This document shows positions 21,901-31,380 of a DNA stretch of 45,000 nt, piece by piece. Numbering within the stretch: position 1 is the stretch's first letter; every line of letters begins with the position of its first letter. The notes under the pieces are model-generated. The model ran no database searches. It saw only the letters and a list, made by a program, of their open reading frames with translations, and was not told the origin of the DNA. The translations under genes and the position numbers were made by a program. The stretch is from Cyclospora cayetanensis (taxonomy: Eukaryota > Apicomplexa > Conoidasida > Eucoccidiorida > Eimeriidae): assembly GCF_002999335.1 (NCBI RefSeq), contig NW_020312138.1:1-45000 (forward strand). The letters run 5' to 3'.

Positions 21901-24310
21901 GGCAACTTTTTAGCGCTAAGGCAGTGACATTCCTGCGGTTCTTTCAACACCTAGAACGCTCACATGCTCCTGTCTGTCTCTGTCTCTCTCTCTGTCTGTC
22001 TCTGTCTCTGTGTCTCTCTGTCTGTCTCTGTCTCTCCCTCTCTCTCTCTCTCTCTCCCTCGGCGGTGCTCTCTCTGTGTGTTTATCGTGAAGCAGAGAGG
22101 GCAGGCTGAAGGGTGGCTCTCTCTGCGTGCTGTGCGATCGTTCCGCAGTCTTGAAACATTTCCAAGGCCTACTTGTCATGTTATGTATGCTTGTGTGGTG
22201 TATGTTTGTATGAGTGTATGTGTGTACATGCATGTATATATATATATGCATATGTATGTGTGAGTATGGGTGCAACCGCGTGCATGCGCGCATTGACTGT
22301 CGCTCTTTGAAATTCTGCTGCTGCCGACTGACTTTGAGTATTCGGACTGCTCTCAGCGGGAAGCCTGCATGGCGGTGCTCTTCCAGGAGTTGCTTGTGCC
22401 GGAGCTGAGCTTCATCTTGCACACAGGAGGCATCGATCGACATCCAGCAAGTAGCGATAGCGACTTTACAGAGGCCTCAACGCAAGACACCCAGCCCCAG
22501 ACACCTGAAGTGTATGCAGAGCTTGCACCTGGACTTGGAGAGATACTCGCCAGTGCGCGCATGCGAGGCTCTGCCTACAGAATGCTGGTGGATAGGGAAA
22601 CAGGTAAGTGTTCCCCCCTCCACAGGGCCCAGTTGCGATGTATGATCGCATGCATCTGCAAAATCGCAGCTATGTTCAAGCGTTTATTCAATTGCTGCAC
22701 TGCTACAGAGAGCCACAGCGCCTATGTATCCACATACGCAGCACACAACACGCTTCTCGCGGTACATGCTTGTTGCCTCGGGATGTGTTTCTGTATACTC
22801 TATCTGTACGTGTGTATGTCTGTGTGGTGTTTATGTATGTGTGTGTATGTATGTGTATATCCGTATGTGTGTATATCTGTACGTGTGGGTGTATGTATGT
22901 ATGTATGTATGTATGTATGTATGTGTTGTGTGTGTGTGTCTGTGTGTGTTTGTGTGTGTGTGTGTGTCTGTGTGTCTGTGTCTGTGTGTGTCTGTGTCTG
23001 TGTGTCTTGTATCTATGTATATAATATACCTATGTATACTTGTATGTATATGTATTATGTATAGGTGTATGTGTTTGTTCTTGTGCTGCGGGCATGGTTA
23101 GTCTTTTGCCAGTGATAGCTCGGTGGCGCACTTTGAGCGCGGTGTTTTTATGGATGCGAACTTGAATGGGAATCTTTGATTGCTGCTGTGTTGTTTTTCG
23201 GCTTTGACTTTGCAGGGGCGTACAAACTGCTTTCCGCGTGCAGTTTCTCAAACGTAATAATGCCCGTTATACCTCGGAGCAAGAGCTACATGACGCGTGA
23301 GTGCCTAATAGCCGCCTGCCTCTCCGGATCGCGATTATATCCTCTTAAACCGCCCCTTATTATATTTCGCGCAGCTCGAGCGCTTTCCAATCCTTGAATT
23401 TCCGTTTGTCTGCCTTTCTTTGCAGTGTTTGTTGTTGACCGGTGTTTTTTTCCCCGAGCTCCATGTTGTGTGTGGGGTGTATGTACAACTCGGGTTTGCT
23501 GCTGCGTGCCCTCTGGGGTGTTCCTCTGATCATGGGGTTTCGTCCGCTCGCCTTCCGCATCTCCTTGCTCTTTTCTTTTTCCTTTCCTCGGCTAGCTACA
23601 CCCGTACCCCTGGCAGCTAGCTAGCCGCGGGATGTGGTGCGCTGTGATTCTTCTGCGCAGTACGCGACAACGGAAGTGTTGCACCCGCCACACCTACCCT
23701 AGAGCCTGAAAAGCTCTTGCGGGTGAAGGTGTATGACCAGACAGCTGACCCTTTTGCCTCTCGGGAACTGCGCGCTCAAGCGGCAAAACAAATTGCTGCA
23801 GTTGCAGTTGCGCTCGGGGAACCGCAGGTTCGTGCAGAAACAAACAGAAGGTGGCAGAGTGGACGGGGGAGGAGGGATACCTGGGTGCAGGGGCTGATAA
23901 GGGCAGTGCAAAGAGAATTTAAGACGTAGTGACAGCAGTCGTCGTATGGAGACAACGGTGCGTCCTTCGCGGCGCTGTTTGCTGCATCCGTATTGTCCTC
24001 GCTGGCAGTGCGAGCAGCACAGAAAGCAGTCAGCGTCAGGCACAAAAGTAGGAGTGGAGGTCTCTTGAAGCGCGGCAATGATGCAGGACGGGCCTGGAAT
24101 TTTTTGCAGGGGGCAGCCTGTCTCGCTTACAAGAAAGCAATAAATCCTCTCGCGCGCGCGGAGGCGGTCTGCATGGATGGGGGGGAGGGTGGCTGTATAG
24201 CAGTGCGTGTGTGTGTGTGTGTATGTGTGTGTCCTCTTTCTTTGCAGGATGTGGAGGGTGTCTTCACCAAGGCCGGGCTCTTCATTGTGCAGGCAAGGCC
24301 GCAGGCATGA
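14311..24310 (+). CDS. Phosphoglucan water dikinase (CBM20 + PEP-synthase-type kinase)
   Basis: Thirteen exons: 14311-15806, 16165-16273, 16924-16995, 17580-18129, 19229-19466, 20113-20310, 20580-20685, 20875-21025, 21702-21847, 22357-22603, 23216-23296, 23661-23827, 24248-24310 (stop). All phases match, giving about 1207 residues, close to plant PWD/GWD3. Residues 1-100 form a CBM20 starch-binding domain (WLAVVGSASQLGAWDVSRAV, then VEFKFLVGD). A low-complexity linker follows (polyQ, Gly/Pro), then the conserved dikinase core (EDGRHFRPNRHANLSRD; LKATVDRTRRL). The phosphohistidine motif is ILSHLGVRARQQ, with His about residue 741, split across exons 4 and 5. The nucleotide-binding part holds CLRSSANVEDLAGMSAAGLY and APGLGEILAS, and the protein ends in VQARPQA. 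The family transfers the beta-phosphate of ATP to glucosyl units of starch-like glucan. In coccidia this would act on cytosolic amylopectin granules (inference). The exon 7 end is the least certain join: GTCCGT at 20686 was chosen, with an in-phase alternative at 20698. Confidence 0.95.
15848..15918. repeat. GAGA/GACA-rich tract in dikinase intron 1
   Basis: A purine-rich run of AGAGAG and ACAGAC words directly follows exon 1. It is the one clear case in this gene where the sense strand carries the GA/CA version of a simple repeat. Confidence 0.9.
16054..16112. repeat. TG/TATG microsatellite, dikinase intron 1
   Basis: A (TG)7 run passes into GTAT/ATGT words. It is intronic, TG on the sense strand. 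A similar tract (16830-16890) lies in intron 2, next to a 20-T run at 16571-16590. Confidence 0.88.
17353..17462. repeat. TA/TATC microsatellites, dikinase intron 3
   Basis: Short (TA)n blocks, TCTATCTA words and TATATG blocks occupy the intron between exons 3 and 4. No coding signal is present. Confidence 0.85.
18426..18648. repeat. 36-bp tandem minisatellite, about 6 copies, dikinase intron 4
   Basis: The unit starts GAAAGATAGCAATGGATGTA and recurs with exact 36-bp spacing at 18466, 18502, 18538, 18574 and 18610, with a degenerate copy before. The array is intronic: exon 4 ends at 18129 and exon 5 begins at 19229. It has no clear sequence similarity to the 36-bp array at 3872-4383, but shares its period. 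Confidence 0.9.
18868..19205. repeat. TG-rich degenerate repeat, dikinase intron 4
   Basis: About 340 bases of GTGTATTTGTGTG-type words, with almost no A/C-rich counterpart on the sense strand, run almost up to the acceptor TTTAG at 19228. Open plus-strand frames here (Cys/Val/Tyr repeats) are artefacts. Confidence 0.9.
19798..20096. repeat. TATG and CCTCTAAATATTCA tandem repeats, dikinase intron 5
   Basis: GTATATGTATAGG words are followed at about 19945-20060 by some eight copies of a roughly 16-base unit with core CTCTAAATATTCA, then a short TG tract. All of it is intronic. Confidence 0.82.
21495..21690. repeat. TATA/CATG-rich tract, dikinase intron 8
   Basis: ATATAT, ACATGCATG and GTATAC words fill the intron just before the exon that starts at 21702. 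They contain many small palindromes. No coding potential. Confidence 0.8.
21961..22064. repeat. CTGTCT/CTCT tract, dikinase intron 9
   Basis: A pyrimidine-rich simple repeat lies on the sense strand. A short TG/TATG tract (22194-22262) follows in the same intron. Confidence 0.9.
22805..23075. repeat. TG, TATG and TGTC microsatellites, dikinase intron 10
   Basis: GTATGT words include a perfect (GTAT)n run near 22889-22925, followed by TGTGTCTGTG tracts. Sense-strand TG again. A short (TG)n at 24202-24232 sits in intron 12. Confidence 0.9.
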
Positions 24311-24593
24311 GGTGAGAGAATCATCGTAGCGCGCCGCGCAAAATGCCGCATTAAACTGGAGGCATCAAAGGCAGCACACTCGCGGGAAAAGTCAACCAGT
24401 TGAGCGAAACGAGGACCACGTGAGGGCCTTTCTCGAAAGAACTGCGCTGCTCTATCCTCGATACTAAACACGCGCTGCTGCATAGCGGCACGAGCTCATA
24501 GGGCCCAACACAGACTTCCTCGGTAACTTCGTACTTCTCTGTTGGAGGCTGCAGCAAGCCAACTTGCTTCTCGCGCTGCTTCTCACTCGCGCC

Positions 24594-24772
24594 CTAGATA
24601 GCTAGCTACCTACCACCCAGACGGCCGACTGACTACTCCCCAACTAGCTACCTAGCCGGCTACTCACCACCCAGACGGCCGACTGACTACTCCCCAGCTA
24701 GCTACCTAGCCGGCTACTCACCACCCAGACGGCCGACTGACTACTCCCTAGCTAGCTAGCCAGCCAGTTACC
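24594..24772. repeat. 54-bp tandem repeat, about 3 copies, with GCTAGCTA palindromes
   Basis: CCACCCAGACGGCCGACTGA recurs at 24613, 24667 and 24721, exactly 54 bp apart, linked by CTAGCTAGC-type palindromic words. It begins about 280 bp after the dikinase stop codon. Related GCTAGCTA words occur at 20446-20460, 23590-23626 and 28858-28873. Confidence 0.9.
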
Positions 24773-25379
24773 ATGCTCTGGGCATCCGACCTTCCCAAAC
24801 GAAGTACTGGGGTTCAGCAGCCCCCAGCGGGGAGGCGGCAAGCGAGCACGAGAACGGCACCTTTTAGCTACGTCCTTGTAGCTGTTGTAGACGTGCTCTC
24901 TTCCTTGCGCAGCAAGAAAACCCCCTGTGTGATGCCCCCTCTAGCCGTATACACCCAGAGGGACCACAAACTGAGACGACTGTCTCCTCTGTCCGTACAC
25001 ACACCCTCCATGCGTATAGAGGCTGAGGCACTCACACGGGGCACCCCCACCCGCCTTGCCGACCGTCTGCAATCTAGAGGCACTGCCCCCGAACACCCTA
25101 TCTCCTTCTCCCACCTCCCCTTGAATGATTCAAGGCAAAGGGAGGGGAGAAACGGCCCCGTGAAAGCCGCTCACATGCCAAAGAAGGCTGCGGCTGCACG
25201 GTAGCTTTGTAGGCCGTTGTGTTCATCGTGGAAAGGTCTACGAGTCCAGGAGGCGTGCCCTTCTTAAGGCCTTGACGCATTGCCGATCAAAGATGTTTTT
25301 AAGGAGCCGCTTGCGGCACCTCAGGCAACTCGATTGCAGGATTCTTAGCCTTGGCTCAAAGACTGGTGTTTTGCTGCTG

Positions 25380-25431
25380 CTGCGCTCTGTCTCTCTTTGT
25401 CTCTGTCTCTCTCTTTGTCTCTCTCTCTCTT

Positions 25432-25512
<81 letters not shown>

Positions 25513-25517
25513 TATGT
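25380..25517. repeat. (CT)n-(TA)n compound microsatellite
   Basis: CTCT/TTTGT words lead into a perfect (CT)n run that switches at about 25472 to (TA)n. It is intergenic. Confidence 0.95.
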
Positions 25518-26027
25518 TTGTGTGTCATAGCGGCCAGACACCACACCTAGCACCCTGCAGAAACGCGTATGTGTAGGGAAAGCGCCGCGAAGGGATCGTG
25601 CAGCTTCCGAAACGAACCACCCCCCTCCGCCATCCTGACCAGCCCGAAAGCGCAAACACCTCCCCCCTCCTTAACTGCACATTCCTCGTTGCCCCTTGCA
25701 TCCGCTGTCTTCCCTCTATGGATGGCTACCTGCCCACCACCTACCGACAGCAGCATGGCTAGCTACCCCGTCCCCCTGCCTCCCCCGTTCCTGCGCCTCC
25801 TACACCCAACTGCAAGAAGAGAACTTTTCCTCTCACGAGCCCTACCAAGACCCCTGCCACTACTACTACTACCAATAATACTAGTACTTCTAACTCTACT
25901 ATTATCACTGTTACGACTGCCGCAAAGAAGGCTCCAAATCGCCAAACCAAGAAAAGGCCAGCCAGGATGTCTTCTAGCACCCCCTGTCCACGCGGGCGAG
26001 TCTCCCTCCGCACGAACGCTCTCAGCT

Positions 26028-27261
26028 CTAAAAGACTGGCGATAGGGGCCTATTGAAGCCGCCTTTTCGGTTCATGTACTGTCTGTACCGCCGCCGCGAA
26101 CGCTTGCTTACCCCCGATACATCAGTGCTCGTGTGTTCCTTGCCCTTCGAAGAGCTAAAATCGCCGAAGCCCATCAGTTTCTCCATGAGCTGCTCTTCCG
26201 TCAGATTTGGATCTACAGCGCTGGCCCCATCGAGCGCTCCCTTCCCCTCAGACTCTTCGCTGCTGCCTCTCTCTCTACGCCTTGCGGCAAGCTTCGCCTG
26301 CCACTCCCTCCGTTCCCTTGAAGCGCTGCGAGAACGCCTCCGGCTGCTATGCCCCCGCGAGTCTTCCCATCGCCTGCTTCCCCTATGGTGAGACTCGTAT
26401 GTGTCTCTGTCCCTGAAAGCAGGCACCCAGAGAGGGGCAGCAGAGCGCCAGCCCCCTCACACACACGAGAGTTTCACAAGACAGCTCGCGTCCATTTGAC
26501 ACGCACAGAAAGAGTTGCGCGCACTCACACGCTTGCCCTCTCTGTCTATCGAGGCAACATGTATCCGTTCACCGATCTCTTGAACAGAGAAGACCGCTGC
26601 TGGGGAGCGATCGCGGCGAGCGAGCAAACAGAAAAAACAAGTGAGCACGCAAAGAACAAGTGAGCAAGCAAAAAGCAACAAGTGAGCAAGCAAAGAACAA
26701 AGAGCACGCAAAAACAACAGGTGAGCAAGCAAAGAACAACAAGTGAGCTTCACGAAGCCACAGATTAGACTGTATCGGTGTGCTCCCCCTCCGGCGCGGC
26801 AGAGGGGAAGACAGGAAGATTTGCCTCTCTGGAGTGCAAGCACAAACCGAAGAAAGAACAGTCCCTTGGGTAAGCACGCTAGAGACAGCCACAAGGCCAT
26901 GCAGGCGCCCCCCTTGAAGGGCAGGAGTCGCCGCAAGGGAGAGACTGCCAAGGAGGTACGAACCGACACCCCCTAAGCGCTACTTTCACTCCCTACGGAA
27001 TCTTAGCAAGAAGCGAGCTCATGAGTATCCATAAGGAGAAGAGGAGGGAGGGCCTCACCGTCGCCTAGACCAATCAGAATCTCTGTGCCGACCGTCGCTA
27101 ACCCAATGATCACGACCTCTTTCCCTGAGTCGATCTCGATCTCTGTCGCGATCCCAGTAGCGTTCTCTGCTGTATTCTCTATCGCCTCGCTCTCGGTGAC
27201 GCTCCCTCTCTCGGCCCCTGTCTTGGTCGCCTGCTCTGTGCCCCCCCGCAGAATGACTCAT
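26028..27261 (-). CDS. U4/U6.U5 tri-snRNP 27 kDa protein homologue (SNRNP27-like)
   Basis: Two exons: 27261-27059, starting ATG (MSHSAGGHRAGD), and 26412-26028. Donor GTGAGG and acceptor CTTTCAG join in matching phase to give 195 residues; the human protein has 155. Exon 1 is an Arg/Asp/Glu-rich low-complexity arm. Exon 2 continues RS-rich (SSRRRSRSASRERR), then has the conserved tail: TEEQLMEKLMGFGDFSSSKG and RQYMNRKGGFNRPL, the family signature. The protein is a component of the spliceosomal tri-snRNP acting in the nucleus; the conserved Met in RQYMN is present. A candidate upstream exon (about 27464-27340, minus, bounded by a TTCTAG acceptor and GTGACC donor) exists but is not needed. The array of TGCATGCA at 27551-27570 lies 290 bp upstream of the ATG. 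The U1-70K gene lies upstream on the same strand. Confidence 0.92.
26636..26752. repeat. Degenerate 19-22 bp tandem repeat in the SNRNP27 intron
   Basis: Units of the form GTGAGCAAGCAAAGAACAA repeat about five times with length variation of a few bases. The array lies in the single intron (26413-27058) and reads TTGTTCTTTGCTTGCTCAC on the sense strand. Confidence 0.8.
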
Positions 27262-30200
27262 TGAGCTTTTTGCGAGGAGTGCACAACAGCACCCCGTACG
27301 CCGCGCTCCGAAAACAAAAAACTAGGTGTAAAAACACGCGGTCACCTGCACCGTCCTCGGCTGCCGAGTCTACACCGCACGGCTGATGAGCACTGCGGAA
27401 CCAGGTGTTTCCACGAAGATCATCTCGCCCCTCAGCTAGCGCCCCAACATGAAAAAGGGCTCTAGAAAAAATTCTTAACTGAAGAACGGAGGCGCGCAAA
27501 GCCGAAAAAGAAAAGGAAGCAGCAGGCAAGCCCCCTGACCTAAGGGCACGGCATGCATGCATGCATGCAAGGGGCTGGGGTGGCTGGTGAATTCTGTCTG
27601 CGTGTTTCGCTGTGGCTTTCTCACATGCCCTGGCGCGCAAAATGCATTGAAAGGGACGAAAGAGCTGCAAGGTAAAAACGGCAAACCTCTAAATCGGATG
27701 CAAAGCCCTATCCACGAAAGCCCGGCCCATCACCCCCCAAGTCGCGCCTCCGCACCGCGAGTTTCCTCCCCTTTAAGGCGCCTTTGGCCTCCATAAAGGG
27801 GCCACTGGCTGCAATAGCACATAAAATGCGATGGCTGACCAGGGAAGGGCAGTTGCAGAGGCCTTATCCAACTGGTCTACTGCGTCTACGCGCGGGAAAG
27901 CTACACTTCGACACCTTCTTCTAAAATGGCTAGGCTTCTTAAGGACCTAGTAAAGCATTCGCTGTTGTTGGGTTTGGCGCGCTTTGACGCTCTTAGTTGC
28001 AGCAGAGAACTATGCTAAGCCCAATCTGATACGAGCCAGTTGTGTGCTGGCCTGTGTGCTAAACGTTCCTCTTACGTGCAACGGGTTCAAACAAATGCAT
28101 GCTTGAGGGCTACCCAAACAAGATGTGTCTCGCCTTCTCTCATTCTCTTGTCATCCGTCTAGGGACCCTTTAGGTAGACCAAGGCAAGTGTCAATGCGGC
28201 TCCTGTTGATGTGTCTGTAGGCAGGCACTTACACCTTCACGCCAACCACAAAAGCCGATAAAAGGTTAAGCAGTATTCCTCTTAACGAGCTTTCTCCTTC
28301 TGCCCTCGGCTTTCTAAAATTTCGGCATCAGCAGAGTGGGACACTGAGCGACAACCTTGCCGCGCCCACCCAAAGCTCCAAGCACCTACTGCTACTAGCA
28401 AATAGCAAATGCTGCATATGCACACCATGTTTATTTTTGTCCCTTTAGGGTGGCTCTTCTCTGCAGTAGCTAAGATATACAAACTTGCGTACACCCTGTA
28501 GGAGATGGGACACACTGAGGAACTTTTTACTACACTAGCGATATTTGACTACACTTGCTGGAGAACTGACTAACTGTTGTTTCCGTTCGTACATCTTAAT
28601 TATTGTAGAACACTGCTAGCTCGATGCAAGAAAAAGTAATATCGTCTGTCGTAGATGCTCTAAGCAACTAGCTGAGAATGCGCTGAGTGCTCAAAGGGGT
28701 GCAGAAATACGCATCTTAAGCGTCTCTCTGTCCTTGTGCCAGAACTATAAGAGGCTCGGAGAAAGAAAAGAAAGATTTTTCTTGAAGAATTACCTTATGT
28801 CAGGTTTGCATTCAGTCTGGAGTTACGCGTCTCATTACGAAAACCTCGCAAGGAGCTGTAGCTAGCTAGCTACATAAAAATAAGGAAAGAATTGGCAAAT
28901 TGTAAAAAAAGCGCCAAAGGAGCCGGGCCCGCTGCAACTCGTACATCCGGTGACCTTGTGCGTACGGGACGCGGTACGAATGGGCGATTTTTGCCACTCT
29001 AGTTTCATCCGATTTCAAATTAGTTGAAAGTTGTCGATTATCCCTGCCACTAATTACTATATTTGCTGCAGTTTAAGACGAAGACGCTTCGTCTTCTCGG
29101 GGACAACACTGTTTGTCTGTGTACTGAGCTGTCCGTCAGCTATGTGAAACAGGTGGCAGTCGGCATTTGAAAGGCATGAAGAATGCGGTAGCAAGCAGAC
29201 TAACTGGCTGGCACTCTCCATACAGTTACTCGGGAACTTGAGGGTAAAACCTCAAAGGCATATTTTTCCTCAGACAGTCAATGAAACTCGCCTGAACGTC
29301 GATGTCGTTTTGGGACTAAGAGCTTTTTCTTGGAGATCACGGGGAGTCATGACATGCGAGGATTCCGGAGCTTAGATTGCCGTACAAAAACAAGAAAAGC
29401 GAAAGAGGAACCAGCATAATTTGCCACTCATGCTACATGCGTTATTGGGAAGAGTAAATCAGGCAAAGGAAATGACGTCGAGTGCTAACACGGAGTTCGA
29501 GAGTTGAGAGCCCCAACGGTGGAACGGGGAAACGAAATACAATTCTCCGTGAATTATTTGCCAAATGCCGTACTGCCCAGGACGGAAATGTGTGGATTTT
29601 GCTGCCATCAGTCGGCGGCCGCTCAAACTGTCCGATGCCAAGTCGCAACTCGGCTTCCTTTCCACTCTGCGCTGCCTGCCCCGTAGGATTGGATACGGGG
29701 TCGTATTTCATGATGCAAGCTACAGGGAAGGCTTGCATCTCCCAGGGTGCCTTGCAGCATAGCAGATTCGTGTGTTGGCGAGCACGCGGGAAGAGAGGTT
29801 CGAGGCGGAAGATACTTCGCCTCCTTGAGAGAAGCTGCCCATCGCTGCTGCAGATCACGGCTGTTTCACCGCTCCCGCTTTTCTGATGGGCAGCTTTCTT
29901 TAGATGCACCTACAGAGAGTAGCGGGGGCCTTTTGGGGGCCCCTCTTGTGTCTAAAGACAAACCAGAAATCATATGTCTGAACGCTTCTTTCCCAGACGC
30001 TATCCATCTAGCGCTATGAAGCAACGAAGCCAGCAAAGTTCCCACTCAGCGTCTGAGAGGCCGTCAGGCCTCGAATCTAAAACGATTCTTCGACCCATGA
30101 AAGCTACGGTCCACAGTGCGCCCTTCCATCTCGTGCAAGCACAGTTGGGGAGTCTGTTTCGGTTTCCAGCTGCCAGATTCGCGTAAGGGACCCCTTTGAG

Positions 30201-31380
30201 TCGATCGAACGAGCACCTTTACTGTCTAATACACGCAACACAGAGGCGGCAGCCACTACATGAATAAGGACTTGCGTATGGCTGAACATCGTGGGCGAAA
30301 AAATCTGCGCATCTCCTGACAAGACGCCACCGTGTCTCCCTACCATGCAGCCGAGACGGCCCCATGCTTTACCGAATACAACGGTTTTTAAATACTTTCG
30401 CCTTCTGTTTCGCGCCCTCCCTACGCCTCTCTCTGTCCGTGCCTGCACCCTCGCTTCGTCGCATATCTCTGCAGCAGGGATTGTCGCTTTCGCTTTTGCT
30501 CCCCGCGCCTTTGCACGGTCAAAAAGAGCACTTTACGGAGAACAAATGCACCGTGAACTCCTAATTTTGCACGAGACCACGTATGTGTGGAGACACCTGC
30601 GACTGCATCTACCGCCTATAGCCTGTGATCGGGCAGCCCACGTTTTCCCTCCAGATTGCCGTCCTCTAGATTCTCTAGCTCTCTCTGTCCTGCACCTCCC
30701 TCCTTCCCCCTTCCTCCGCAGTCCACTACTTTTCTGGCCCCTGTTTTCACTAAGTGCCTTCAAATGCATTATGTCTTCAACCAGAAAAGCAGCAGCGACA
30801 CTTGCTTCACAGACTCCACTGGCACACGCACGCACCACCCTCCGCTGCCAACCCTCCCCGGCTTCGCCAGAAGAGACGCATCGACATCCACGAAGACGCG
30901 AAGAACTATGCAGGCAAAAGATAACAATGACTACACCTACGGCAGACAAAAACGTGGAGATCCTAAGGCACCCATGTTTCTAACTGCTTTAGCTCCCCCG
31001 CTATGCCCGAGTCACTGACTCACGCCAGCATCGCCTAATCCAAATCCTGCATTCCCCCATATCACGCGATCCACATCGTGCCCAGTCCAGCGCCTCCTAC
31101 TACCTCCTCTCGCTGTCGCACGTGACGGCTCACGTCTCCGCCTTCACAGACGCGAGAAAATAAATCCCAATGCCAAAAGTAAGGGAAGGAAGAACACGCC
31201 GCTAATAACCCCCCCGCCCTCTCAACTTGATGTGTGTTGCATGCAGCAAAGGCAGCTCAACCGCCGCCTTTAGCCAAAAGGATCAAAGCCCCTTCCAAAA
31301 GAACAGACGATCGCCGCGCCTAATTCTTCTCAATTATCTCCCCACAAGTGTGCTTCTACCGCTTCCTGCCCTCCCTTCAC
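27262..31380. other. Long stretch without a confirmed gene; may hide 3' exons of U1-70K
   Basis: Between the SNRNP27 start and the U1-70K microexon there must be the end of the U1-70K reading frame, because the microexon ends in phase 2 at a GTGAAG donor. One possible acceptor in matching phase is near 30708 (minus), leading into an Arg/Glu/Ser-containing segment, but this is weak. Other open segments (29442-29909 minus, 29747-30019 plus, 30291-30983 plus) have no recognised family. 27800-29440 is AT-richer, and I see nothing in it. Confidence 0.4.
27551..27570. promoter_or_regulatory. TGCATGCA run upstream of SNRNP27
   Basis: A perfect run of overlapping GCATGC palindromes lies about 290 bp upstream of the SNRNP27 start codon, where a promoter would be expected. 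The regulatory role is inferred from known GCATGC-type ApiAP2 motifs in apicomplexans. Confidence 0.4.

Larger units (their letters stand above)
24311..26027. other. Convergent intergenic region with repeats
   Basis: This lies between the dikinase stop (24310, plus) and the SNRNP27 stop (26028, minus), so both genes end here. Open segments at 24773-25204 (plus) and 24127-24557 (minus) have no recognised family or splice logic, and I do not call them genes. The region holds a 54-bp tandem repeat and a long CT/TA microsatellite. Confidence 0.55.

Noticed and set aside
24773..25204. Plus-strand 143-codon frame after the dikinase gene
   Set aside because: It starts within the 54-bp repeat region and has no family match, no splice logic and low-complexity ends.
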